A DNA stretch of 64,000 nt, from NCBI GenBank assembly GCA_024345305.1, contig BRON01000011.1, forward strand, positions 1,116,001 to 1,180,000. Reading direction: 5' to 3'. The notes under the pieces were generated by a model. It did not search any database, was not told the DNA's origin, and saw only the letters and a list, made by a program, of their open reading frames with translations. Of the stretch, positions 22,651-33,036 are shown in pieces. The position numbers and the translations under genes are program-made. Source of the stretch: Mrakia gelida (Eukaryota; Basidiomycota; Tremellomycetes; Cystofilobasidiales; Mrakiaceae). Numbering within the stretch: position 1 is the stretch's first letter; every line of letters starts with the position of its first letter.

Positions 22651-23935
22651 ATGGACCTCTCAGAACTCGAAGGACTTCAGGAAACCGCTGCTGAATACCA
22701 AGCGGCGACGACGAACCTCCTCTCCTCCAATCTCTTCACCCTCTTCTCCAAGACGCAGACACTCCAGTCTTCCCTCGATTCCCTCTCACACACGGTCGCC
22801 TCGCAGTTCGCAAACCTCAAGCAGGAGAATCAGAACCTCAGGTCGGTCATCGAGGATCAGGATCGAGCGATCGGGGACCTCTCGAAAGAGTTGAACCCTG
22901 CCGGATGTTGGGTTTGGACGAGAGGAGGAGAAGGAAGGGAGGAAGGTCGCTGGCGATGGACTTTGGTTCGTTTCCTTCCTCTCTCTTTCCCCCCTTTCTG
23001 CCATCTGAGCGGACGCTGATGATATCCTACTCCTTGCTAATTGCCCGAAACAGAAGAAGGGCCCTTCAAGCTTCCCCTGCCTCGTCGCACCCCGAGGACC
23101 ACCCATCTTCCTTCCCTCGCTCCCCGTCGAACTCCTCTCCGCCATCGCGAACTTCTTGGAGCACGAGGACAAGCTTCAGCTCGCTCTCGTCTGCTTTCGA
23201 TTCTTCGACTTGCTTGCCGATGAGTTGTACTCCAAATTCGTGAGCTTGAACGAGGACATCGCGGTGACCTTCGCGAAGGCGAAGGTGAGTGCTCGTTTTC
23301 CCTCCTCGTTCCTTCTTCTCATTCGAGGCTAAGCTGAGCCCGACACTTCGTCGCTACTTTCTCAGTTCTCCTCCACCGCCACTCCATCCCCTCGCCTCGC
23401 CTGCCTTCGCACCATCAAACAGCTCATCCTCAGACCCTTCTCCCACCTCTCATCCTCTTCTCCTCCCATCAAAATCCCACCCACGTCGTCGCCTCCCCTT
23501 CGAGTCGAGGACCTCGCCGTTGAGATCTACGACCTCGAACAAAACATCCAAACTTTCTCTCCCCTCCTCGCCCTGCTTCACCCCATCCATCGGTTCGTCG
23601 TGCTCTCCGCCGACTTCGCAGGTCTTCCTCCCTCCCTCGTTCCCGTCCCCGCGTCGCTCTTCCACTTCACTGCACGATGGTCCTCCCTGCGAAGGATCGA
23701 GTTTCAAGGCCGAGAAACGGTCCCATGCGTCAAGTGGAACTCGAACGAAGTTGCCATGGTGGTGGGAGGGTCGAAGCTGTCCTCCTTCTACCTCTGGACG
23801 GTGCACAACGACGGGACGAACAGCACCGGGCCTTTCTTCCCGTCGGCGTTCCTCCAGTATCGACTCGCATCCTACATAACCGTTCCTCGAATCGACAAGG
23901 TCGTTGCCCTAGCCTGGGTGCGCGACGAGGAGTGA
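22651..23935 (+). CDS. Coiled-coil/F-box protein, family copy 3
   Basis: Exons 22651-22965 (105 codons), 23054-23284 (77 codons), 23366-23935 (189 codons plus TGA), all phase 0. Exon 1 is a long coiled coil (NLFTLFSKTQTLQSSLDSLS ...) ending in NPAGCWVWTRG...GRWRWTL. Exon 2 has a proline-rich linker and a clear F-box (LPVELLSAIANFLEHEDKL, then LALVCFRFFDLLADELYS). Exon 3 shares blocks with copy 4: VPASLFHFTARWSSLRRIEF against VPASLFSFTEGWRRVEQVRF. Complete and apparently functional. Predicted to bind Skp1 via the F-box, with the coiled coil mediating self-association or partner choice; both are inference. Confidence 0.8.
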
Positions 23936-24240
23936 GAGAGCGGGAGGGAAGTCGGTTGACGACGCGTCAATGAGAGCCAAGGTCTCGAGTTGGGTTTTGC
24001 TTTCTTTCTTTGGTTTTGATCCTCTTCAATAACACACGATCCGTTTTTACGTACTAGCTCTCACATCGTGGAACCTGAAAATCTCACGAAAACTGAGAAA
24101 GGAGACGAAGAGGGCTGACGGAAAACGTGAGCTCGACGACCTAAGCTCGGCGCAAGCCCATCGAAGACGACGACCGCCTCCCTTCTTTTTCGAGCTCACC
24201 TCTTCTGCATCTCGATCTCTCTCCCAACCGCTTCAGCACC
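23936..24240. other. Short tandem intergenic region
   Basis: 305 bp between the coiled-coil/F-box copy 3 stop and the ELP4 start, on the same strand. It holds the 3' UTR of the former and the promoter of the latter, with a pyrimidine-rich run before the ELP4 ATG. Confidence 0.4.
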
Positions 24241-26030
24241 ATGTCCTCTTTCCGCCGTATCAAACCCTCCTCGGCTCCTCCACCACCCCCAGGAACGATC
24301 CTCTTCCCTTCCGTCTCTCTCCCTCACATCTCTACCGGTCTCGCCTCTCTCGACGACGTTCTCGCCCCCGGTCAACCTCTCTCCTCCGCTCTCCTCATCC
24401 TCACGCCCGATGCTCACTCAGCCTGGGGTAAACTCATGCAGCGATACTGGATATCCCAAGGCTTACTCGGAGGCCAAGGAGTCGTAGTAGTAGGAGGGGA
24501 AGGGGAGGGAGAGGAGCTCGTCGAAGGAGCTATGTGGGAGGCGAAGAAACCAGGAGGAGGAGCTGAGGGAGCTCAAGCGAAGGCGGAGGAGAGTGCTAGC
24601 GATGGAGAAGGTCTAGAGGAAGAGGAGGAAGCTGGCAAGAAGAAGATCGCGTGGAGATATGGAGGGATGGGCAAGTTTAAGACGACTGTAGATAGCTCTT
24701 CGTCCTCTGGTGAGCTTCTCCCTTTCTCTCTCTCCTTCCTTCCCTCGAGCTCGAGCTCACTTTCTCCTCCCTTCCTTCGCTTCCCTCTTTCGTGTACAGC
24801 CAACTCGTTCAACTACACCCTCTCCCTCACCCACCACATCCCCAAGTCTACGCTCGCAGCTCTTAAGTCGTCGGGACAGCTCGCCTACGTTGTTGCTCGG
24901 CCGACGAGGAAAGGGAAAGGGAAGCAGGTCGATGGGAGCGAGCTGGATCGGGTGCTGCTCGAGCTCAAGAGGATCATCGAGGAGGGAGATTACAAGTGAG
25001 TATCTCTTTCGAAGCATACTTGACGGCCGAGCTGGCTTCGAATATCGACTCGAGCAAATCTGCCTCCTTTCTTCGCTCTCGAACAGCTACGCTTCGACGT
25101 CCAAGCAACCCGCTCGAGCTTTACGGATAGCCTTGCCCAACCTCTTCTCTACCTCTTACGGGGATGTCAGCATGACTGTGAGCTCTCACCCTCACCTCCT
25201 ACCCTTCATCTCTGACGAAATTGTGGGACTGACGCGTCGCTTCCTTCGTTCCTCGCACTTCCCTCAGCAAATGTACCGCTTCCTCCACTCCCTCCGAGCC
25301 CTCCTTCGCTCATCTCGAACAGCAGCTATGATCACCCTGCCAGCGCATCTCTGCCAAAAGTCCGAGCTCAGGGAACGACTCATGTGGGGGACGGACGCTG
25401 TCGTCGAGCTCGAGGGATTCGGATGTCAGTTTCGATCTCGACGCGTCGCTTTTTCCTCCTCCTCAAACCTCACCTCACCTCTTCTTCCCTCTCGAGAGAG
25501 ACGAACTGACTCCTTCCTCATCTCATCATCCCTGATTTCACCACCTCTTTCTACCGCTCTCAGCCGATCCAACCCTCCCCCTCCTCTTCCCCTCCCACCA
25601 CGGTCTCCTGCACCTCCACGCACCCTTCCACCTCTCCTCCCTCGCTCCTCCGTCCCAGAAACTCTCCACACTCGTCGGAGGTCGAGGAGGACAGAACAAC
25701 CTCGCTTTCAAGCTCAAGCGCAAAGCCTTCGTCGTTGAGACGCTCCACCTGGACGTGGAGGGAGGAGTTGGGGAGAGGAGGACGACGGCGCCTGTTGCCC
25801 TGGGAGAGGACCTGCACGCTGGACATGGACATGACGGGCACGAGCATGGGGAGACGAAGGAGGTGCAGATAGTGGAGGGTGGGAGGGTTAGGATCGAGGT
25901 TGCTGAGGAGGAGGCGGGAGCGAAGGAGGAGACGAAGAGGGAGGTGAAGCTGCCGAGGAAGAGCGCGATGAAGAAGAGTGTTGGGTTTGCGGTGGTGGAT
26001 CCGACGAAGCCTGAGCTTTATGAGTTTTAG
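24241..26030 (+). CDS. ELP4: Elongator complex protein 4
   Basis: Multi-exon gene of the PAXNEB/Elp4 family. The start MSSFRRIKPSSAPPPPPGTI is followed by STGLASLDDVLAPGQPLSSA, the RecA-like opening ('tGi.sLDdiLggGlplGs') of Elp4. AWRYGGMGKFKTTV, RALRIALPNLFSTSYGD and the Elp4-type HGLLHLHAPFHLSSL ... AFKLKRKAFVVETLHLD follow in order, and an acidic/basic tail ends at TAG 26030. Elp4 forms a hetero-hexameric ring with Elp5 and Elp6 that binds tRNA and supports Elongator modification of wobble uridines (cm5U34). The first-exon insert is rich in Gly/Glu, a species-specific expansion in an otherwise conserved domain. Introns lie near 24708-24800, 24998-25086, 25180-25268 and 25430-25563. Confidence 0.9.
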
Positions 26031-26515
26031 ATCTTGATGGGCTGGTTCTTTATCTATACTGTTCGGCGATGGAGAGGGAAGATCCGAGGTTGACGAGGCG
26101 ACGCGCGTTGATCAGCTTCACGTTTGCTTCTTCCTTCGCCCTTCTCGCGCCGTCGGATCTTTAAACTCGTTCTAAAGCCATCTCAAGATCATAAACTCAC
26201 CTCCAAAGATCCGGAAAATATCTCAGCGGAAGGACGGAGTCAAAATCACGACCTCGAAACCTGGTCGGTCAGCGGAGCTCGGGCGACTCGAAAGCTTCCA
26301 CCGCCCACCTCCTTCCTTCTCTCTCTTTCTATCCCGCTGATGAATCGACCTCCTCCGAAGGTGCGATGACTGAGCGCATACACCGTGGAGGCCAGCTAAC
26401 TGCTTTCGAAAAGGTATAAAGCCCTGCCACCTTTGCCTTTCAGCTCTCAACTCCCACCATCTTCGAACCCACCCCCGATCCCCTCGAGCTCAACACCTCC
26501 TTCGACCCTTTCGCC
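26031..26515 (+). promoter_or_regulatory. Promoter region of the BAG-domain gene
   Basis: 485 bp between ELP4 and the BAG gene. It contains one clear TATA-like element (separate entry), unlike most promoters in this window. I looked for heat-shock elements (GAAnnTTC arrays) and found none that was convincing. Confidence 0.45.
26415..26420 (+). promoter_or_regulatory. TATA box
   Basis: GGTATAAAGCC, 95 bp upstream of the BAG gene ATG at 26516. Position and sequence fit a TATA element, which in fungi is often linked to stress-inducible genes. Confidence 0.5.
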
Positions 26516-28338
26516 ATGCCTCTCGTCTACATTCCCGATTCCGCCTACTCCCCTTCTCACTACCCTCAGCAGCCGAATTCGCAGCCTTTCCACCACCACC
26601 AACATCATCCTTCGTTTGAGGCTCAGCATCAGTACTACCAGCCTCAACAGCAACAGGTCCACTTCGCTCCTCCTCCTCAGGTTCAGCCCTCGCCTTACTA
26701 CCCTCAACAGCAACAGATCGCCTACCAACCCACCCCCGCTTCTTACGCTCCTCAGTACTCGTACCCTCCTCAGGTCGATCCCGTCGAGGCTCACAAGCAG
26801 CGTCTGCTCGCTGAGTTCTCTCAGTCGTTGAACCAACTCTACCCATCGGCCACCTCCACCACCGTCGTCCCCCCTCCTCAGCTACAGCACGCTTCCTTCG
26901 AGCGACTCAGGGTTCAGTACTTGGAGGAGAGGTTGAAGGAAGAGCAGGCGCAGAGGCTCGCTTTGGTCGAGAAGGAGCAGAAGAAGGCTTTGAAGAAGGA
27001 GGAGAAGAGGAGGGAGAAGGAGCAGATCGAGGTGAGTCAGCGCGTCGAATGTCGCTTCCACGTCCCTTTCTTTCTCGAGATCGAGCTGATCTTCTTTCCT
27101 TTCTTTCTTTTTCTTCTGCAGCAACTTCACCAGCTTCGCCACCACCAGCAGCACCAGCTCCGTCTTCGCCAGCAACAAGCTCAGCAGCAGCAGCAACGCC
27201 AGCAGCTTCCCTTCGGCTTCGTTCAAGATCGATCCGCTCCTCCTCAGCAGCAACGACGACGAGCTCAACAGGAGGAAGGTGGATACGAGCAGCTTTTCGC
27301 TCTCGCTCAGGCTTTGGAGATCAGGGCGGCTCGACCTCAGCAGCAGCAACAACAGCAGAAGGTTCGTTCCCGTCCCTCCTCCTCTTTCTGTCTTCTTAAC
27401 GCGTCGAAACTGACTCGCTCTTTTTCCCCTTTCCTTACAGCAGCCTCAGCAACCTCAGCCTCAGTCTCAGCAACCCAGCCAAGCCGATATCGAGCGACTC
27501 GAGCACCTCCTCGCCTACGCCCAGATCATGGAAAGGAGGGAGACTGAAGCTCAGCAGCAGCAGCAGGTTCGTCTTCGCCCTCTCACCTTGTTCGCTTCGT
27601 CATCTTCATCTCGCTGACCTTTTCTCCCCTTTCCCTTTTCGTCGTTCGTCCCTTTCCCAGCTCCCCGACGACACCCCAACACCAACCAACGTAGCCTACC
27701 ACTACATCCCTCATCCTTCCGTCTCTGGAACCGCTCCCAACGCCAACGCCGCCGCGTCCTCCTCCAAACCCACCCAACCCAAACCCACTCCCGCTCCCTC
27801 TTCCCAACCCACCCCCGAGGAACCCACCACCCTTTCTCCACTTACCTCCCTCCGCCTTCTCCAATCCCGCCTGAACCTCCTCACCTCCTCCAACTCCCTC
27901 CCCGCCTCAGCCTCGGACCAACTCGAGAAACTCCTTGCGGAAGCAGACGGGCTCGAGAGCGGAGGGGACGAGACGGTGAGGACTGAGAGGAGGAATTTCG
28001 TTAGGTTGGTGGAGAGGGAGTTGGAACGGCTTGAAGGGAAGGGGGAGGAGAAGGAGGAGGAGCAGGAGAAGGAGGCAGCAGAGGAGAAGGACGAGGACGA
28101 GGAGCTCGCTGGATCTCCTCTCGTTGGCGCGTCGGACGTCGAGGAGAAGAAGGAGGAGGAGGAGCCCGTCGTCGGATACTTCGTTCCCGAGCTTGTCGTT
28201 GAGGAGAAGGAGGAGAAGGAGGTCGCTGTCGTGGAGGAGGTTGAAGTGGAGGAGGAGGACAAGAAGGGGAAGGGGAAGGCGGTGACGGTCGAGGAGGTTC
28301 AGGATGAGGACGCCGCTTCTTCGTTTGAGATCCTCTAG
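26516..28338 (+). CDS. Q-rich BAG-domain Hsp70 co-chaperone
   Basis: Four or more exons. The N-terminal ~110 residues are rich in Pro, Gln, Tyr and His (YYPQQQQIAYQPTPASYAPQ). A charged coiled coil follows (LEERLKEEQAQRLALVEKEQ), then Gln-rich exons with CAG/CAA runs. A BAG domain is encoded from about 27840: SLRLLQSRLNLLTSSNSLP, LEKLLAEADGLES, TERRNFVRLVERELERLEG. BAG domains bind the Hsp70 ATPase domain and promote nucleotide exchange. The C-terminus is a long Glu/Lys/Val-rich acidic tail ending SSFEIL. The Q-rich front could drive condensation or aggregate binding (inference). A TATA box upstream fits stress induction. Exact borders of the Q-rich exons around 27360-27440 are uncertain. Confidence 0.8.
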
Positions 28339-28905
28339 ATTTCATGGCCTTTGTCGTTGTTCTTGTTCTTCGCTAGCTCTTTACATATGTTTATTGACTC
28401 CATCAGTTGATTCGAGATTGCAAGCGAAGGAGCGAGAGAGAAAGAGCTGAAATGAAACGAGAGTTCACGTCGCGTCCAGTCTTCGTTTCTCTTTCGCTGA
28501 CCTGGAGACTTTGAGAGAAGTGAGAGAAGACGAAACCACGTTGATCGTTAAAAAGAAGAGAAGCGAGAAAGAAGTGGAAAGTACTGACTAGTGAGTACAG
28601 AAAGAAGGACGACGAAAGAAATGGGAGTCGAGCGAGCGAAGGGAAAGGACGTGATGATTTCGAGCGAGTGCAGTCGAAAGAAGAGAAAGGAAAAGCAGCT
28701 AGACTAGAGCAGAGAGGATAGAAACGAGGTGAGATGGGCATGGGGGAGCGTGTAGAACGAAAAGAGAACCGGAGGAAAGACGAGGGGGAAATTCGAGGAG
28801 TAAGTGAGGTGGGTGGGAAACGACGAGACGGTCGAGCAAAGCGAACGAAACGAGAGAGAAATAGAGACAAAACGAAGCAAAGCTACTACGGAAGAGCGAC
28901 GTCGC
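28339..28905. other. Convergent intergenic region
   Basis: 567 bp between the BAG gene stop (+) and the large F-box gene stop (-). Purine-rich on the plus strand; no gene or RNA recognised. Confidence 0.4.
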
Positions 28906-31900
28906 TCAAACCGTATCCGTCCTAGCCCTCTTCACACTCCCATCATCATCCGAAGACGCGTTCCTCGTTGTCGTCGTCTCGACCCCCAACGTTCCTTCTT
29001 CGACGATCCTCATCGGCGTCCCATCCTCCGTCAACATGAACCCCATCTCCTCCAACCTCCCCGGCGGCTGACTCTTGAGCAGTTCTCGCAGCGCAGGCTC
29101 CAGAGCAGGCAACAACGTCTCCCCTCCCTTCTCCCCTCCTCCTCCACCTCCTCGTTCTCGATCCTCTCCACCCCCACTGGTCTCCTTCCTCTTCCCATTC
29201 CCATTCCTCTCCCCTCCAACGTTCGACGAGGCACCGTTGGCAGGTCCGTTGGGGTATCCCATCCCTCTGAGGCAAATCCCACAGAGACACCTCCTCAGAG
29301 GTTCCCACGCGTCGAACCAGGCTACGTCGATCGTCTGCTTCGTTTGCGCCTGACAGACGAAGTCCGCCGACGGGATGCAGGGAATGGGGTAGATGGGACG
29401 AGATATTTGAGCTGGAGGAGGAGGTGGGGGTGGAGGAGCAGCTCGTTGGATTGGGAGGGAGGAGGGAGCGACGCCGGGGATGGTTTTGGTTCCTGTCGTT
29501 GAACGAGGAAGAGGAGGGTCGGCGGGGAGACCGACGCTTGGTTTACGAGGCGAAGGGGGAGGGTGGAGGAGAGAAGGGGTTGGTGGGGAGGTGGAGGAGG
29601 GAGGAGTCGAGACGGATGGGTTGGTCGTCGAGGGAGAAGGGGAGTGGGAGTGCGACGACGAGATGGAGTGCATCGGCGAGGGGACGTCTCCGTCAACGGC
29701 GAGGTCTGCTGGAGGCTGAGGACCGATGAAGGGGCTCTGACCGCGTTGGATCTCGTGGGAGGGAACCGAGGGGGGAGGAGGAGGAGGAGGAAGGGCGTCG
29801 CCGTTCTCGTCGACGAATCGAGGAGGGAACCGACTCGGCTGCGACGGCTGCTGCTGGGACGAAGGGACCGACGGAGGAGGACCTGCTCCACCTCTTTGGA
29901 GAAGAAGACTCGGTGGAGTCGCTCCTTGTCCACTCGACGAACTCATGCTCGACCTGCTCGACAACGACACTCGTCTCTCCATCTCGATCAGGTCGGGAGC
30001 GAGGTAGTCCAGCCCTCCTGGGATCCATGCTCCAGGCATCCGAAGGTAGCCGAGGATGGCGTCCGTCGACCACGTGCTTGCGATCTTGATAGGATCCCTC
30101 GTGAAGCTGGCGAGTCGAACCATCTGCTCCAGGGCGGGCGCGATGACTTCTCGAAGCGAGCTCCCGTAGACGAAGTCAGCTCCTTGGGTGAGGGTTCCTC
30201 CGTCGGGAGGGAGAGATTGAGTGAAGACGGTAGGGACGTGGAGTTCGTTGCTAGGAGTGGCGACGGCGAAGGGGGAGAGAGGTTGAGCGACCTTGAAGGC
30301 GGGGATGGATCCGGAGGAGGAGGACTTCCTTCCGTCGCGTGTTCGGTTGCCGTTCGTCGCGGCGAGGTACTTCTGCTCGCTCGGAGAGATCCAGAACCCT
30401 TCGACGACTCGTTGGTTCATCCAGTCCTTGAGAGCCATCTCGGCGACCTGGATGGTATCGGACTTGGCGAGTGACCAGTCGTCCTCCTCCGAATCCTCGT
30501 CCTCGTCGTCGAAGTCGTCGTCCTCGTCGAAGTTCCCCTCCATGTCGTCGTCCTCGTCGAAGCCGTGGTACCGTCGACGGATCTTTCTCTCCTCGTCCGA
30601 CTTCTTCTCGGGTTGACCGAGCTGGCGAGAGATCATCGCGTGGTTCTGAAGGTCGGCGAACTTGGTGTTCTTCACCAACCACCTCCTCTCGAGGATCTCG
30701 ACGGCGGCACTCCCAGCGTCTCCGTCCCCAGCGACGACGTAGTCGTAGATGGCTTCCGATCCAGCGTCCATCTCGTCGTCCATGTTGATGGGTCTGCCTC
30801 CTCGTTGGACGAGGACGAACTGGAGAGCTTCCAATCGACAATCGCGACAACTCGCCACCTCCTCCTCTCCAAACCACTCCTCGTCTCCCATCGAGATTGG
30901 TCGAACGGCCTTGTGGGCATCGAAGTCGTTTGGACTCCGAGTCGAGCTGGGTCCGAAGAGGCATCGACTGCAGGACGAGTCGCTGTGGGTGACGCAGACG
31001 GCGATCCTTCCGTACTGGGAGGGGATGGCTGGGTAGGCGATCTTCCTCGGGGGGTATCCGCTCACGGTGCAGACGAGGCAGTGCGATTGGAGCCAGGAGC
31101 TTGCTTTTGAGAGGGTGACGGTTCCGTAGTTCCTTTGAGGAGGCGTAGGGGGTCCGAAGACGATGCTGACGAGGGTATCCCAGAAGGGAAGGCCTTCGAC
31201 TTTGAGGGGAGGACGCGAGGCGAACGAAGAAGAGGGAGAGAAGGTCAGCTCGAGGTGTAAACAGCGATACGAAAAGAAAACAAGAGGAAAGGATCGATAG
31301 GAAAGCGAGACGAGATACTAACCTGCTTCTCTCCACGATCGTCCAACGAGTCTGAATCCAACGAGACAGCTTCGAGCTTGGAGGTAGGCGAGGGTCCATC
31401 GATGGTTGTGACCGAGAAGGGACTTCCTGCCGATGTGACGAGGTGTCTTCGCGAAGGTCTCGCTGACGAGGCGGTCGCCGACGATGGCGAGGATGCGACT
31501 AAGAGCGGTCGAGCAAAGCGAGACGAGAGAGGAAGAGATAGAGGTTGAGAGAAGCGTCGAGGTCAGCAGGACGTCACCTCCCTCCTTCCCTCTCTCGAGC
31601 TCATCAAACCGAAGACGAGACGAGCAGAACTCACGCGATGATCTCCACAGGCAGCTCAGCAGCTCTCCAACCCTTCCCCTTCTTCCCACCGTTCCCAGTC
31701 CCAGCGCGTCTCCCGAGCGCCTTCGTTCCAACGTTCTCGAACGCACTCCATCCACCAGCTCCTCCCGACCCTCCTCCTGCTCCTGAACCTCCACCGTACG
31801 ATCTCGTCTCCTCCCACACATCTCGACTTGGTTGTTGAACTCCACTGATGATACGAGCGGCGAGGGCGACGTCGTCGAGTCCTTCCTCGTCCTCGTCCTC

Positions 31901-32284
31901 CATCAGCACCTCCTCCTCCTCGTCGTAGTATCCTCCTTGATCGTCCCCTTGAATCGCGTAGGCTTGATACCCCTCCTCCGCTTCCTCGTACTCCTCTTCT
32001 ATATCTGAAGAGGTTCCCACTCGTTCAAACAAGGCTTCCTCCTCCTCTCCCGTTGTCTGTCGAACACGTCGAGCTGCTTCGACGCCTGCCTGCTCCTGCT
32101 CCTCTTCCTCCTCCTCCTCTGATGAGGTCGACTGGTCCGTTCCCGAGTCGGATTCGGCGTCGAGAGAAGATCCACCTGGCGACGGTTCGACTGGGAGGAG
32201 TTGCTGCTGTTGTTGTTTTGGTGTTGGTGTTTGTTGTCGATTCCTGATGACTGGGAGGAGGCCAGGAGATTGTTGAGACGACAT
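28906..32284 (-). CDS. Large F-box protein with Cys-pair region and low-complexity C-terminal half
   Basis: Three main exons. Exon 1 (from 32284) encodes an acidic, Ser/Glu-rich N-terminal domain and ends in WRAAELPVEIIA; the F-box continues in exon 2 (RILAIVGDRLVSETFAKTPR ... LVGFRLVGRSWREAG), so an intron splits the F-box. Exon 3 begins GLPFWDTLVSIVFGPPTPPQ and includes CLVC, CSRC, CRDC and CLCGIC pairs that could bind zinc, a strongly acidic stretch (EDDDFDDEDEDSEEDDW), then a Pro/Ser/His-rich region and a tail ending VKRARTDTV. About 1,000 residues. Likely an SCF adaptor; the family beyond the F-box is not one I recognise. The basic KRAR next to the end may be a nuclear signal (inference). 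Confidence 0.68.
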
Positions 32285-33036
32285 GGGGAGGGGAGGAGGG
32301 AGGGCGAGCTGAAGACGTTTCCTTCCTTTGAAAGCGACGGCCGAGCCGAAGCAGGGGAGTAGGGTTGTTTTTTTAAGAGGGGAGAGGGGGAGGGTGGTAG
32401 ATGAGGTCTGTATGGTAGAAGAAGAGGGGGGAAAGAGGAGAGGGAGAGGAAGAAGAGATGATGGGTCAGGACTCATCGAACGAGATCAAGCTGAAGGAGG
32501 AGGGAGAGGGAGGGATGACGGCAACGATCTCCCTTCCCTTCCCTTCCATACATCTCCCCATCTTCCCTCGTTTGCATATCCAGAGAGAGGAGCCTCTCAA
32601 GTAGATGTATGCACCTCCAAAAAAGAAGCCAACGCGCTTCCCTCGTCGTGAGAGGGCGAGTTGTTGAAGCGAAGGATGGGGAAGGAGGGAAGGAGAGGGT
32701 GGGGAAGGATAAGCAAGAAAACGTTCACCACTCACACGTCTCGTGCCTCAGCTTCTATAGGTTTTTAATCTCGTCTAGGCTCAGGCTGAAGAGGCTTGGA
32801 AGTCCGATCTTGAGCGAGCGAGAGGGAGGGGAAGGAGGAGATGGTGGGAGGGAGAAGGGAGGAGGTGAAGATGTGGCGAGAGCTGATCAAACCGAAGAGG
32901 CGCGTCCTTTCGAGCCCTGCCCTCTTTTGCTTTCGAGGGTCCACTCGTTTGTTTACGTTTTTCTTACTTTTCATGAGTGCGCTCGGTTACGGAAAAGTCT
33001 AGTGTATGTAAGGAAGATGAGAACTCGCGAAACAAG
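32285..33036. other. Intergenic region between two minus-strand genes
   Basis: 752 bp: 3' UTR of the aspartyl protease gene and promoter of the large F-box gene. Contains a T7 run near 32370 and mixed purine/pyrimidine blocks; no further gene seen. Confidence 0.4.
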
